DNA of 64,000 nt from Phoebastria nigripes (GCA_035582835.1 JAYKAV010002779.1:279776-343775); one strand, 5' to 3'; counted from the stretch's first letter, positions 1 through 13,053 are shown. A program made the numbers and translations. The notes: a model not told the origin generated them from the sequence alone.

Positions 1-778
1 TAATTTACATAATTATATTGCTTTAAATCACAATCTTCTCTTTCATCCCCTGCTATTCATTATATCTATTATTTTGTCATCAAGTACAATTGTTTGAAAA
101 ATGTGTCTATTCTTCCATGAAAAAATGTAATTTTTTTTCTGATTATGATATAAGGTAAAGTTTAAAACTCCATTTGGTTAAAATTTTAAATAGTAGTATT
201 CACACAAGGGTAAAGTTCTTTAATTTTTGCAGAGGAAAATTTTTGAGACCTGTGAAATATCAAGGAACAGGGATAATTAAAACATTATTACACATGCAAC
301 AAGTTAAAAGCATCATTAAAAGAGGTGTGAAAGAAAATTTATATATATATATATATAAAAATACATATATATATATAAAAATTCCTCCTCCTTAGTCTTT
401 AAGAATTTGTACATATGTAGGCAATCTTCTAAGCCTAGCATATTTCTGGTGAATTCTTTACAGTATGGTAATGTACTTTCATAACAGAAACTTAGTTTTG
501 ACAATCAATACCTTATTTCTGTAGAACATTAAGTTCAGTGCCAACTGAAATGTTGGAACATACTAGCTCACTGGTTCCTAAATATTGTTCCAGCACTTCT
601 CTTAAATTTTTATATATTCTTACATCTATTTTCTTACAAGTGGTTTTAGAAAGAAAAGTATCAGTTTATCTCACCTACATGAAACATCTGTGTCAGATTA
701 ATAGTGACAAAATGAATAAAGCCCCATAGGAAACACTAACATGTATGAACATGATTTCTACAGGAATTGATCTGCTAT
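1..778. other. AT-rich non-coding DNA, no gene recognised
   Basis: No coding exon, RNA gene or named repeat was recognised. The only structure is a TA-rich microsatellite at 340-380, listed separately. Short ORFs here are AT-rich, low in complexity and overlap on both strands, as expected by chance. Confidence 0.6.
340..380. repeat. (TA)n microsatellite
   Basis: Two TA runs separated by an A-rich interruption (AAAAATACA) form a simple AT repeat of about 41 bp. Translations across it give artificial Tyr/Ile repeats on both strands. Confidence 0.9.
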
Positions 779-1315
779 TCAAAAAATCAGGATCAGGTTC
801 AAGAACATTATGCACACTTGAGGGAAAAATCCCAGTGCACTCTCTGCGTGGGCAGAGGGCCCACTCTGAGGTGGAATCACTGTCATTCTCCAGCCCTGTT
901 CAAAAGGGGCTGAGGAAATTAAAGGTGACTGACAGCTGGCACAGAGCTCACTTTTGTGGGGTTTGGTGCTTGCCTGCACACAAGAGGGGCTGATGCAGGG
1001 CCCTGAATATTGCGACTCTGTGCAATGTTTTATCCTTTTCACTCTGCTGGGGGTGTGGGAGTGTACAACCTCACTCCAGACTAGACTTCCCACTTCCCAC
1101 TTGACTTTTTCCATTACAGAGGGCCAAGCACAGAAAATCCATATCCAACCCAAAATAGATATGTATTCAAAAGCTTTCTCCATTTTATCAATGTATGCTT
1201 TGTACTCCTCAATCAGAAGTCTACTTTGTAACAACAATGAAAATGACAGTGGCATTACTAAGAAACACATTTCTGCTGCTACAGAAATCTCTCTTCTGTT
1301 CATATTGTAATTCAT
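779..1315 (-). other. Long open region, 178 codons, status unknown
   Basis: An ATG-initiated frame of 178 codons is open on the minus strand, and an antisense frame of 118 codons (954-1310) is open on the plus strand. The segment is less AT-rich than its surroundings. The predicted peptide has no motif I recognise: it has a hydrophobic stretch near residues 17-30 and a Ser/Pro/Cys-containing C-terminal half. A pyrimidine tract ending in ACAG at about 1105-1119 on the plus strand resembles a splice acceptor but leads into no known exon. It could be a decayed old repeat, an exon of a non-coding transcript, or chance. I do not assign a product. Confidence 0.2.
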
Positions 1316-2026
1316 TCACCTCTGCCTCCCTTCCTCTCTGAATAGTTCATATGTGTAAGTCTACCTTTACAACTCTGCTTTGCTCTTTGATAGGTATTAT
1401 ACAAAGAAGTTAGGCTCAGGTCTAAGCCTGTGATATATTTGAGTTAAGAACAGACCCGTGACTGAACATGACCCAATTCAAGTCCAGCAGTCCCAAAATT
1501 TTGTATTTGCTTGACATTTTTCAGAACATTCATACCGCTTATGTTAGGTGTCAAAGTTACATCAGTTCTTGTCAACAGAGAGAAAGAGTTGCTTGTAGAA
1601 GGCAAGTTCAGGCAAGAGATAAATACAGATGTTCTCAATCAACTGTCATAAAAACCTCTTCCCTTCCACAAGCTAGATAGAGAGCCCAAAAAAACTTAGT
1701 TTGGTAGTAAGAAATATTTCAAAAATTGTACAGTGCTAGTAGTGTTTTGAATTGCTTTAGTTATAACAGTCTTGTGTTTCTCCCATGTTAACCCAAAATT
1801 TACCAAGACACATTTTTATAGACAACTATTTCAAAATGCTTCCATGACAAAATTCAGTACCATCTGGATTTGAGCTGCTGTGTGAAACACCTCTTTATTC
1901 AGCATTTCAACAACATCAATGTGAGAGTGAGAAGACTCAGCCGAAAAAAAAAAATGTATGGAAAGGAAGAAAATTCAGGTCCTGATTTCTCCAATTTCTG
2001 GGTAAAATTAAGGTCCTCCTCTTGTT
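1316..2026. other. Non-coding DNA, nothing recognised
   Basis: No repeat family or coding signal was seen. There is an 11-base A run at 1944-1954. Confidence 0.6.
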
Positions 2027-2049
2027 AGTCAACAACATTGTTGTTGACT
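2027..2049. repeat. 23-bp perfect palindrome
   Basis: Two 11-base arms (AGTCAACAACA and its exact reverse complement TGTTGTTGACT) flank one central T. Downstream, TTGAAAA/CATTGAAAAA words repeat irregularly. It can fold as a near-loopless hairpin or bind a dimeric factor; no known site is claimed. Confidence 0.75.
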
Positions 2050-2441
2050 TTGAAAATTGAAAAACATTGAAAAAGTATCAAGAAAGTCCTCTTGTGACAG
2101 CAGTCCTCCAAAGAAACCAGTGCAGGTCCTTGGAANATTGAAAGACTTGACACTGCAAGGAGTAAGAAAAGGAAAAAGCATAGAGGAGTCTTAATCTCTT
2201 CTTGAAAAGGAGAGCAATTCTATTCCTCTTGAGGGAAAGAATCAGGAACCCATTCTATTTTTTATTCCCTATCCATACTCTTGTCCTTCCTTAACAGGTA
2301 ACACCTATTGCTTCCCATACCAACACTGCTATTTGTACTCTCCAAGGCACTGTTCATCACCCTTTACCTTTCAGCAGGCTAATCACCTGACACAATTTCT
2401 GATCACTTACAGATATGTTCTTTTCTACCAGACTTATAAGC

Positions 2442-2444
<3 letters not shown>
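2050..2444. other. Non-coding DNA, nothing recognised
   Basis: Unique-looking sequence leading into the long A tract. No AATAAA signal lies just upstream of the tract, which argues against a processed pseudogene tail. Confidence 0.6.
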
Positions 2445-2478
<34 letters not shown>

Positions 2479-2479
2479 N

Positions 2480-2525
<46 letters not shown>
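2445..2525 (+). repeat. 81-bp A homopolymer tract
   Basis: Uninterrupted A apart from one N at 2479. The preceding sequence has no recognisable gene, 3' UTR or retroposon body and no polyadenylation signal. No direct repeat typical of retroposition was seen at the borders. The true length is uncertain because homopolymers are error-prone in assemblies. Confidence 0.85.
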
Positions 2526-2528
<3 letters not shown>

Positions 2529-2979
2529 TTCTTCATTCAACAGGAATTAAGTGTATTTCAAAAGTCAAAACATTAATTTAAAAAACCCTGAGAATTTTTT
2601 TGATTAATAAGTAATTCAATCCCTAATATGTTTTTTTATAATAATCATTGAGGGACGTAAATAAATGACTACTTTTGCTGGTTTTGAAACCTACTTCAAA
2701 CACAATAAATATAAAAAAAGAGGTGGGTTTTTTTGGTTTAAATAGAACTGTACATTTCTTAGATGAGAATGAGTACAGTCTTAAAAGTGCCCAAAGTACT
2801 GTCTATTTCCAGATTTTTTTTTGTCTTACAGGCAGGAATATGTATGAAGATAAATAGAGAGAGAGAGAAGGGAAGAGATAGAGGGTGGGGAAGGAAGGGG
2901 AAAAAAAGGAGAGGGATAGTACAAGCATGCACTAATTATCATGCATAATAAATGTACATAGAAAGTTAAAGAGTGTTTT
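2526..2979. other. Non-coding DNA, nothing recognised
   Basis: Contains a purine-rich stretch (GAGAGAGAGAAGGGAAGAG and following, about 2857-2918) but no gene or repeat family I can name. Confidence 0.6.
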
Positions 2980-3015
2980 GGGGAAAAGTAGATATTTGGG
3001 GAAAAGTAGATATTT
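2980..3015. repeat. 18-bp unit duplicated in tandem
   Basis: The unit GGGGAAAAGTAGATATTT occurs twice back to back (2980-2997 and 2998-3015) without a mismatch. It is a recent local duplication by slippage or template switching. Confidence 0.9.
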
Positions 3016-6000
3016 GTTTCATTCAGACACATACCAAAAAAAGAGTTCTATCAGTTTCTTTGATATTTTAACAGTGGACTTCATTTCAGTCAAAATACCT
3101 ATGTGTCTATATACACTTCTACCTGAAGATATCCTTTGTAATTTCGGTACTGTTGCCTCTTTTCCTTTTTTTCTTTGTGAAAACAAATGCAACAATACAA
3201 CAAAATGTCAAATTGAAACATGTCTTCGCCAAAACAGTCCAAACAGTCCACTCTGTTTTCTAAGGGTGCGTTAACATGAAATTAAACATTGTTCATGCTT
3301 CCACATNCATTGTCTAGACAATTTATGTAGGAATTGCAGCTGATTTACTAGTGATCCTTCAACCTCTAGATAGACACACCTCTGGATGCTTAGTAGTGGC
3401 GATTTGTGCTTATTTATAGTCAGATGTAGCTCTCATTCATATAGAGGAGAAAAATTTTGAAATAGAAGAAAACCGATTATTTTAATGATACTGTTAAGAT
3501 TTACCTTCTAATTTTCCCCCTTTACAGTGATTCCATGTATATTTGAAACTCTAATTTAATGCCGCAGTTGTGTTAACAATTTATAATATTGGGCATTCTG
3601 GTTTTTTTTCTACCTCTGTGTCCTGTTTTGGAGTAATGGAGAGGAATGATATTCCTGTGTTATGAAAACATTCAGGTATTGAAGTTTGAGTCTCTCTTCT
3701 GTGATACATTTCCTATGCTATTCAGAGGATCCACAGAAGGCAGATCTACATCCTGCACAAAATTGGAGGTGGAAAGTATAGTCACCACGATCCTGCCTTG
3801 GTTGATAATCTCAATCCCCTTTGAAGAGTTTCTGCTCACTACATAGAAAAGCCATTTGTCTATTGTTGAACTAACTATTTTTGTTCTAAATTGAAACTGA
3901 TATTTTTTTCTTAAAATTTCATTTCTACAAAAATGTGTTAGTTTTCTAAAGGCATAAATTGAAAACCACATCTACTTCCATAGGAAAAAAAAAAAAGACC
4001 AAATTAAAATGTCTTTTTAATTGATACTAAAACTAATTTTAAAATATACAAGAGTTTTCAAATCAAATAATTAAAATAATATGATTGGCTTTTCATCATC
4101 CATGAGTGTTAACTGCATGCAGAATTAAAGAAATAATTTTACCTATTCCCTAATCTGCAGTTTTACTTCTATGTTTGTGAACTATTTTGTTCAAATTCTT
4201 CAACAGTATTTAGATTTTATGTCATATTCAAGTTGGGGAAAAGAGGTCATAGAAGAGCAAATGCTAAGTGGAACATTTGGCAGAAGAATAGTGTCAAGTT
4301 GTTAATGCCTTCCAGACTAGTCATATGATCATAAAAGTCCTACCAGAAACTCATATGTCACAACATACATCTGAAAGAGACTTGGCAAGTCTGTTTTTGC
4401 TTCCTTAACTGTATCTTTGCTATCTTCCTTATATTCTGCCTCCTTTGTTTAATAAATTGCCTCCTCTTTCACCCACGTAGTGTGTCAGAAATATTCTCCA
4501 TATCTGCCTCCAGTGAAGATTTAGTGGGATGACAGGGCATAATAAACGTTTAAACCTAGCATAACTTCTCTATATCTTAAATTTTATTTGCTTCTTGTGC
4601 ACAGCCCCTTAAGCTGAGTTACTTCCAACATCGTAATGTGATGAATTTCACACCACCACCTATTTTTGAACTAACTCATGGAATTTTGTTGTAGGCAAAC
4701 CTCAGCTGAGCTACTTTTTCTGGTAAAGGTGATTAAAACAAATTATACTTTAGTTGGCTACAACTGCAAATGTTTTTATTATAATGTTTCTTAGTACACC
4801 AGTCAGCACTATCTTCTCACTACTTTCAGTTTCTTTCTAAACAATTGCCATCTCTCCAGCTGATAAAAAGACCTGGTTTAATTACCACTCTCTCCTTCAG
4901 AGCTCATTAGTGTGTATTATCAATAGTGATAACTAGTGCCAAAGATGCAAGGGTGCTATTTTTTAAAAATATATTTTTATTCAAAAATATAGCAACAAAA
5001 CCACATCTACTTTGTCTATTTTTGGAGCAAGAATGTGAATTAAATTGGATGCCCTATTCTTTTTCTTTATAGATACTCTTTTGGGTTTTTTTAATTTAAA
5101 CACGTATACTCTGTATGGTCCTTAAAAATTTAAAACCCTCCTATTAAAAGGCTACATCCTGCAATATTAAAAAAAATTTACAATGCCTCTGTGTACCCTC
5201 TGTATGTATTCTCTGTTACTTACAGTAACTGAACCCTAACAAGAATTTATTTACTTGCTAGACTAACTTCACTTGTGGATTACATGTGAGTCTGTAGAGG
5301 TATTGGGAGACCAGTGTGAAATACATCTAATGAAACAGTAAAGCCATAGTCTAAACCTCTGTATGTGAGTTAGTTATTTTATTCTTCTGTTTTACTCCAT
5401 GGAAAGGCAAAGCATATTTGGATGTGGTTCATCTAAAATAGGTCAGATGAATTAAGACCTATAAAAGATGTGCAAAGGAGATAATACGTTTTCTAAAATA
5501 TGTATGTGATAAAGATAATAAATTGAAAGGACTTTCTTGGAGGTTGTTTTGGTTTTACCTATAACTTGTCTTTTCTTCCATAAAACCAGCCAGCTGAACA
5601 GATAAACAGATATTCCACTTGATGAGTGTGGCACCTCTTTCTCATCAACTGGAGTAGCACAGTACAGCTAACACACCTTAAAAACATTGGATTTTGCCAA
5701 CAGGCTGAGACCTACTATCTGTCTGTTCTGGTATCTTGGCCCTGATAATTAAGATTAGTAGATCTTTCAGACTTTTTAGAGAGGGGTATACAAATCTCTG
5801 CAGTAGATTTATCCTGAGTATAAATATCACAAGGTAGTTTTACTTTCATCAGCAATATTTAAAGGATGGCTTCTTTCAGAAAAGAGTGTTTTCTCTATCT
5901 TTTACTTAAAAGCTCAATTTCAGCACACTGTTGACCTTGGTTTCAGCACAGATTTTGACACGTTTTGACCTGATGCCTTTAGGGATGATAAACAGCTTGA

Positions 6001-6732
6001 TTTACAGAGCTTGAAATAACAACACAGGACAAACGACTTCATATACCCCCTTTTCACAGGTTTTCAAATCAAGCAGTTCAGTATGTATTGAACATCACTA
6101 TTACTGAAAGAAAATAAATAAAGCAGAGCACATAAAACCACAAAGAATGCTAGTAATATTTCAGTCATTTGTATGCAAGCAACCTGTCAAAATGTCAGTG
6201 TACAGTATCTTCCAAGACCTATAATAAAGTCATAGATTTGCAATTTTCTCAGTGCAAAGCTTACTGCAGATTAATGATATGAAAGCCAATGAAAATCACT
6301 TTTTAAACAGAAAAAAATAACAGTCAAAATGACAAAAGAAACAGTAGTTATACATTAAATTTTACAGTTGTAGAATAATATTACGAATTGTAAGAGATCT
6401 CTTTTTCTGGCTTAAGTAAGGTGGAAAACCTGTACTTCCTAAGCATGTATTTGTTCACAAATCATGCTCCGTAAGACCATCCTTTTTGGCAGTGTCCCAA
6501 CTAAGTGCACAGATATACTTTCAACAGTGGCAATTTCTTGCTGACAAAAAAAGAAGAGCCACCTGAAGTTGATCATCGAAGTAAAAACTAATTTTAGATT
6601 CACATTGATTATGTAAAGATGACCAGAAAACTATACTTGTTTCTTCTGAATGCTTTACGGAGAATGAAGAAATCTGAAGCTTTTAGGAGAGCATATAAGG
6701 ACCAGCAGATAGACTACATAATATCATCATCT
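3016..6732. other. AT-rich non-coding DNA, 3.7 kb
   Basis: No CR1, LTR, RNA gene or coding exon was recognised. A 12-base A run lies at 3985-3996. The longest ORF (3672-3971, minus strand, 99 codons) has no recognisable feature. The segment is compatible with intron or intergenic desert. Confidence 0.6.
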
Positions 6733-7161
6733 GAGAATCACAGGGTCACAGAATGGTTGAGGCTGGAAGGGACCCCTGGAGGCCATCTTGTCCTGCTCAA
6801 GTAGGGCCACCTAGAACCAGTTGCCCAGGACCATGTCTAGATGGTTTTTTTAGTATCTCTAAGGATGGAGACTCCACAACTTGTTGTCCATCAGTAACCA
6901 GACAGTAACCCCCTACATGTACTGGTACATGGGGTTATTAATGCACCATGGGGTTCATGGGTACGTGTGTAGGGCTTTGCACTTCCCCTTGTTGAACTTC
7001 ATGAGGTTCCTGTCAGCCCTTTTTTCCAGACTGTCAAGGTCCCTCTGAACAGCAGCATGACCCTCTGGCCTATCTGCCATTCCTCCCAGTTTTGTAGCAC
7101 CAACAAAATTGCTGAGGGTACACTATGCCCCATCATCCAGATCATTAATACAGATGTTGAA
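6733..7161 (-). mobile_element. CR1 LINE fragment with end of reverse-transcriptase ORF (degenerate)
   Basis: Chicken repeat 1 (CR1) is the dominant LINE of birds and copies itself by target-primed reverse transcription. Read on the minus strand, the 5' part (7161 down to about 6950) encodes the C-terminal part of CR1 ORF2. It has words such as LDDG, a stop, then CTLSNFV, TKLGG, RDLDSLEK and NLMKFNKGKCK, all close to the usual CR1 protein. The low-coordinate end carries the CR1 3' end: AGAATCACAGGGTCACAGAATGG followed by the GCTGGAAGGGACC block. The reading frame has in-frame stops and the copy is 5' truncated, so it is inactive and old. The 3' octamers are decayed compared with the copies at 9341 and 14080. 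Confidence 0.92.
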
Positions 7162-9340
7162 ACTTAAATTTTTCAAAAGAACATTACTGACACGTGCCAA
7201 TTTAAAATATGTACACTGATAAACAGACTGACCAGTCCAATTTTTGTAATGATTATTTCTGTTGAAGATATATGACTGTATATGCTTTGGGACTATTTCA
7301 GCTATATCTTTCCATTAATTTTTTCATACTACTCATGCCTATATTCCACTTTCAGCTCAGATGTCTGCTTTTCTGCTTAAGTAATTTACTTTTGATTTCT
7401 CAGTAACACAGACAAATGAGTTAGAGAAGCTTTTATATGCAGTTATTTTTGTAAAATCATTGCAAATATTCAGGTATAGCACATTCCCCCCAAACATTAT
7501 GCTTTTGTTAATAGATTTATTTTACTGACCTTCATTTTAATTGCTTACCACCATAGCCTTTTCTAAAACTGCGCAGGCAACCTTTAAAAATAATAGTGCC
7601 AATGTCAATCATGCAAAAACAACACACAAAAACCTTCTGCAAAATGATCAATTAAGGCCTAAGTACAAATGCAGTGCAGCTAGGCAGACTGGCTGAATTT
7701 ACTGCCTCCAAAGCAAAGTATACAATTAGCTTCAAATGCCAAACTTCACATGCCACTAAAGTGGCTGTACATTAAAAACAACAACAAAAAAATCCTAGTC
7801 AATTCTGCATTCATGATGAATAGACTTAAGAATTTTGGTGAACAAAAGCTATTCTGCTACACTCGTTTGCAAAGGATATAATTAGTTGTTCTTTCAGTTT
7901 CCTGGATAAAGATGGCACATATGAAAAATAATAGGCTGTCAATACCCAAAAGGGTTAGAAGTATAATTTTAACAAAGGAATATATTTAGGACAACAACAA
8001 CAGATTTTAGTTGAATATCTCTAGTGTTTTAGAAGATTTTATGCCAAGAAAGATGTACTTGAAATTCATATGATATGTGGTATTTCTGCCTTGTTTATTT
8101 TTAGCCCTCTTGTTCTAAAAATGTCTACAATAACAGTAACAAATTCTGCATTAGCTGCTGTTTTAGGGGCACAAACTTGTTACAGCGAAAATCCACCTAC
8201 AAGTTAATGAATGTTAGAGACTGCTTTGTGTGCATGCACCACACAAACATACGCACCCCAGATACTTTAAAAATTTACTTGTTGAAATCCATATTGGCAT
8301 AAAGGTGTTCTAATTCATGCCATTCCATGTCCATGTCTGTGACAGGCAGTGTAACAAATTAGAAGTAAGTCTAAAGTGAGAATAAAGTTCTATGATTTCT
8401 GCCCAGATTTTAATTACAGTTAACATTATTGTCTTGTGGATTCATATTCAAGATTCCATATTAAAAACATATGATTACAATTCCTCATTAAAAACTGCGT
8501 AATTGTGAAGGCCACCAAAAGGTAACATTTTCTTTCAATTATTTTTGCTTCCGTGATTTGCAGCTATATTCCTCAAAGTTAACTACAAACTAAGTACAAA
8601 TAGATACTTTCCCATATGGTCATGGGTGAACAGAGGTAGCCAGAAATTCTCAAAAATTGCCTTTTTTTCTAGTGGAATTTTTTATTTGGTTATAAAACCA
8701 GAAACTTTTAATGGATCTTGGAAGTCAAACTGTTTCTGACATCCGTGATAGTATTTCTGGTCAAAATAGGGGGAAAAAAGTCCTGTTTTCCATGCAGCAA
8801 ACAGTAGACCCCATTTTCAGATCCTTTTTAGACTGATTTGGGCTCAGGATTTAAACCTCATATTGCTCATATATGAGTCTTTCTAGCTAGCTAATCAATT
8901 AATTAAACTGGAGTTGGAAACCGCATCAGCATATGTCAAGTGAATATCCTGAACTGTTTGGTATTCTGGAGTTAATCTCCTTACGTTGTATTTCAGAAAA
9001 TATCCTGCCTTTTCTTAGTGTAGAATAGAACAACATTGGAGATTTTATGGGTCTAAAACTTCATGAATCTTGGAGTAAAACATCTTACCTGCCTCTTGCA
9101 GTTTGCCATCATTGACTGTACAAAGACAAAGAAAAATTTTGAAGGGCACAAAAGGCCTTCCAAAAGAAGTTTAAAAGTCTTAAATGACATTGTTAGGTCT
9201 ACAGGGAGATGACTAGGTTGCTAACTTACCCATGGCTTGAGGTCATGTTGTGGAGCAGAATGTGAGGAGCTACTGGATCCATGCCATGAGAAACTGGTGG
9301 ATATGGCACACAACCGTGCTGACAGAGGTTAGTAATGGTG
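7162..9340. other. AT-rich non-coding DNA, nothing recognised
   Basis: No gene or repeat family was recognised. A small AT-rich inverted patch (CTAGCTAGCTAATCAATTAA) lies near 8883-8902. Confidence 0.6.
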
Positions 9341-9487
9341 TCATAGAATCATAGAATAGTTTGGGTTGGAAGGGACCTTTAAAGGTCATCTAGTCCAACC
9401 GCCCTGCCATGAGCAGGGACATCTTCAACTAGATCAGGTTGCTCAGAGCCCTGCCCAACCTGACCTTGAATGTTTCCAGGGATGGGG
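9341..9487 (-). mobile_element. CR1 LINE 3' end, young copy, inverted partner of 14080-14238
   Basis: The segment begins TCATAGAATCATAGAATAG, the reverse complement of the CR1 terminal octamers. The conserved GGGTTGGAAGGGACC block and the CR1 3' untranslated sequence follow, up to CCAGGGATGGGG. Only about 147 bp are present, so the copy is heavily 5' truncated and non-coding. By eye it differs from the 14080-14238 copy (reverse complement) at about six or seven positions. Both therefore belong to one young subfamily. Confidence 0.95.
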
Positions 9488-10623
9488 TGAAAATGATGAC
9501 AAGCTGGATGTCATAGGTGGGTAAGAGGGAGTTACCTGAGAAATGGCTTTACAGATAGCTGTGGGAGGGTGGAGGGGAGCAGAATTATAACAACTGGAAG
9601 TAATGAGTTACTATCAGTATTAACAGTTACTGCCAGTAATAATATATAAGGTCAAGATTGCCTAGATAGATATATTTTGGTATGGATGTAGCAAATCTGG
9701 CAAAATGTATTTAGGGGTAGGTTGTTTATGGGGGAGATAATTTGGACAGAGAAAGGGAGGTATGAGGGCAATGAAAAGGAGCATGAGGAAATAGGACCGG
9801 GGATAGTAAAGTATGGAGATAACCTAATTGGGGCTGTCTGGAGATACCTGCTGCACAGTCCTGTGCTTGACCATTGTAGCTATAACAGGAAAATAAATCA
9901 AATTTATTATTCTGACCATGCCACATGTGTTGAACCTGTTTCTATAACGAGGAGAAGGGGTAAGAGAAGTGGTGTGCTTTCCCTGGCTAGCAGGAGGATA
10001 CCTGGGACACAGTGATCAAGCATGTTCGTATCACTGTGTCAGTGCCCATTCCAGGCTTGATGCCATCAGCATCTTCCCAGCCACTTCCTAGTAGACATCC
10101 TGATGGATTGCTCCAAGAAACGGAGCAATTCATTCCTCCTGCCCCATTTACAGCCTCTCCTCTGCCTTCACCATGTGAGACAAAGGGAAACGCATCTTTT
10201 TTTTGGCAGAGTGACCTATTATCAAGTAGTCCAGTGGGTGGTTTGCTGTTTATCCTAGTATTCTCAACTAGGATAATTGTTCAATCTCAGTTTTGAAGAA
10301 TCCAGCAAATGACTGTATTTCATTTTTTGCTAGTAGCAAGGTACCCTCGGTTTCAGTGCAAGAAAACTGATTCCACTTATTTCACATCTTCAGCATTTTA
10401 AAGAGACAGANAGAGTCTCATTTTTCTGCTACATGTGTGTACCTGGCTAGATTTCCACAGAAGCCTCTCTCCTATTCAGATATCCTTTTTATCTAGCCAC
10501 TACCAATTAGCCATTTAGTGAATCATTACAAAGAAATGACTAGCCATCCAGCAGCTCTGACTGAGAACAGTAATAATATAATCCCACCATACACACAGAT
10601 TAATCCACGTTAAAAAAATCAGA
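9488..10623. other. Non-coding DNA, slightly GC-richer, unrecognised ORFs
   Basis: Two overlapping plus-strand ORFs (9722-10015, 97 codons; 10012-10296, 94 codons) lie in a locally less AT-rich stretch. I see no domain, motif or repeat family in them. They may be decayed repeat or chance. Confidence 0.5.
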
Positions 10624-10941
10624 CTATACATCAGCTATGAAAAAGTGTAGTATGCTATTTTGTTGTCTCACTATATTAGCCTGAACCCTCTTATTCAGTT
10701 CCTCTACCCCAACAATTAGTTTCCCAGCCTCTCTAGTCCCTGTTGAATTATCGCAGCTTTGTCCCATACGCTTCATGCTGTCCATCCTACTTCCAATCCC
10801 CCTCTGTACTCTAGCCATATAACCTGTATGACTTCTAGACAGGGAAAAGGCTGACTGTTCTGTGGATAATCCAGGGCTATATACATACCGACTTGTTAGC
10901 TGCACAATGTCAAGCAAAATGGAGAGTAGTAACAGCCTCAT
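10624..10941 (-). other. 105-codon ORF with signal-like N-terminus, unknown
   Basis: An ATG frame of 105 codons starts with a hydrophobic segment (MRLLLLSILLDIVQL), and the rest is mixed polar sequence with one N-S-T glycosylation-type site and a helix-like, Asn/Gln-rich C-terminal part. There is no family match I can make. The balanced composition is unusual for this AT-rich window. It has no visible promoter, no Kozak-type context that I would trust, and no neighbouring exons. It could be a remnant of an old element or chance. Confidence 0.15.
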
Positions 10942-12926
10942 TTTCTCTGCTTATCAAGGGAATTGATAGGATTTATTTTCATTTAGTTAGATGTTGTTTT
11001 TCACAAAAACTTGTAGGAACTTCATACTTTTGAAACTTCAGACCCTCTGTCAAATTTGGTTGAAATCAACCAGAGTCCACCTATTAAGAGGAATGGCTAG
11101 AGGAGACAAAGAAAGATTACAGAGTAGTTGCATATCTCTTTGTTTTCTTAGAGAAATATGCTAAAAACTGTTTCAAATGTTTGTCTTCTTTCATGACATT
11201 CAGCTAATGTGTCATAATTAATGATCTCCACTGACTGCACCTAAGGTGTTCTGAGGTGTAACTGTGAGGGGCACAGTAGAAAACTCTTCATGGAGACCAA
11301 AGGATCCATATTTCTGGCAGTATAAAGAAACTTCCAAAAAAAATGATGAGAATATTGTTAATAAATCAAAGCATTTCCAGTTCCTTAATTTCAATATAAC
11401 TATAGGAGTGGATGAAATGGTTCAAGACACAAGAAATTAAGCCTTGTAAAGAAACATCAGCAACAACAAAGCATCAGAGGACATGAGGGCCCAGTTTTAT
11501 CATGTTACCTGTTTGACTGTTTGAGCTACTAGTCAACACAAACNAGTGGATGGGTTTCTATGCTGACTAGGGATGCATGTGGTATGTGAAGGATGGATTA
11601 GGGAAGCATGGATGCTGCTGCATGTGCCCACTTGATATTCTAGAGATTGGTACTATAATTTTTTAAACATGATCACATTTCAAACATGATCTCATTCCCC
11701 AAAGATGAGACCTGCTTTGTCACTATTGAATAAAACAAAAGAGATANTGTTACATCCTACGTATTTCTTAGTCAAGACAAGATTTGTATGGCATGGAAAA
11801 CCCATTGTCAGTTAGAGTTAACAGAGAATTTAGATGTGTTAATAAGCATGATATTCTGTGTTTTCAAATGGTTCTCCTTATGAAATTTGCTTTTCTGTGC
11901 TAGTGATTATAGCTTTTTAGTGATATATCTAATTTCTCAATTATGTTTTGCTATATTACCTACTTTATTTCACTTTTTCATGTAAGGATAGTTTCCTTCA
12001 AGATCTCCCAATAGGTTGTGGTTGGAACATCACTTTCTAAAGTAGAATCCAGACATATTAAATTACATTCACTGACGTGTCAACAATAGACTGGACTTTA
12101 ACAAGTGTGTAGTGTAGATTAAAAAAACACTGAACTTCATTAGAAGAGTTGATATTTGTAAACATTTTATGAATATTATAATAATCAATCAATATATGAT
12201 AGTACATTCATATTCATCTGAAATATGAACAAAAAATTATGACTCTAAATGACTCTAAATGTTTTTTAAAGTAGGAAGTTTGTTTATTTATTTTTGTTCT
12301 CACATCTGGGTGAGAAGTTCTGCCAGTCCTTCATTTCTTTACATTTTCTGTAGGGTGTAAGACTTTAAGTTTTACCTTACAGGGGTAAAAAATACCAGTG
12401 CACTTTGCTGAATTGAAAGCATGGCTTAAAATAGCACAAAACATATCTATACAGTAGNGCAGAGGCAGATTCAAGCAAACTGTGTTCCAACACAGCAGGA
12501 TTCAAGCAAATACCGATTCAAAACCACTTCAGTCTCTCAGAAGTAAGGCTTAACAACTCCCACACAAACAGGCGCTAAAACATGTAAAGACCTGTTGCCC
12601 CATTAGANCGGAGCACAAGAGAGGCAGACTGACTTGACCGGGTAGAAGTACCCATAGAAAAATGAAGCTGTGTTCACTTATGGCATTAATTGACTTTTGA
12701 CTTCAAAAAGTATGGGGGTGTTTTGGTCAGCCCAATGCTTCAGAAAGCAGAGGGTGATTACATCCCTGCTGAATATTTAGTTTCCTATTTTTCAATTAGC
12801 TATATTTTGACTTCATTTTCTTGAGTGATAGTACATGCTTTGTATTTTCACTTCATTCCTTCAGTACCCCTCCTCTTATAAATGAGGCAAAATGACAGAA
12901 AATATATGAAGTTTTCCAATAAACTT
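10942..12926. other. AT-rich non-coding DNA
   Basis: Nothing was recognised except a small 10-bp tandem duplication (GACTCTAAAT twice at 12241-12260). Single Ns occur at several positions. Confidence 0.6.
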
Positions 12927-13053
12927 TAAAAAACAAAAACAAAAACAAAAAAAACCCACACACAAAAACCTACCCCAAAAAAACCCAAGCCAAACCAAAC
13001 AAAAAACCAAAAACAAAACCAAAAAAAGCACACATACACACACACATATATAT
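12927..13053 (+). repeat. A/C-rich low-complexity tract ending in (CA)n(TA)n
   Basis: A run of AAAAAC, AAAACCC and CCAAA words about 100 bp long passes into ACACACACAC and then ATATATAT. G is almost absent on the plus strand. The same kind of sequence recurs at 18851-18970 and, on the opposite strand, inside a CR1 at 17088-17140. Confidence 0.85.

Noticed and set aside
2445..2525. Poly-A tail of a processed pseudogene
   Set aside because: No polyadenylation signal, gene-derived body or flanking direct repeat was seen.
10624..10941. Secreted or envelope-like protein suggested by the hydrophobic N-terminus
   Set aside because: No retroviral hallmark, neighbour or repeat context was found, so it is kept only as an ORF of unknown status.
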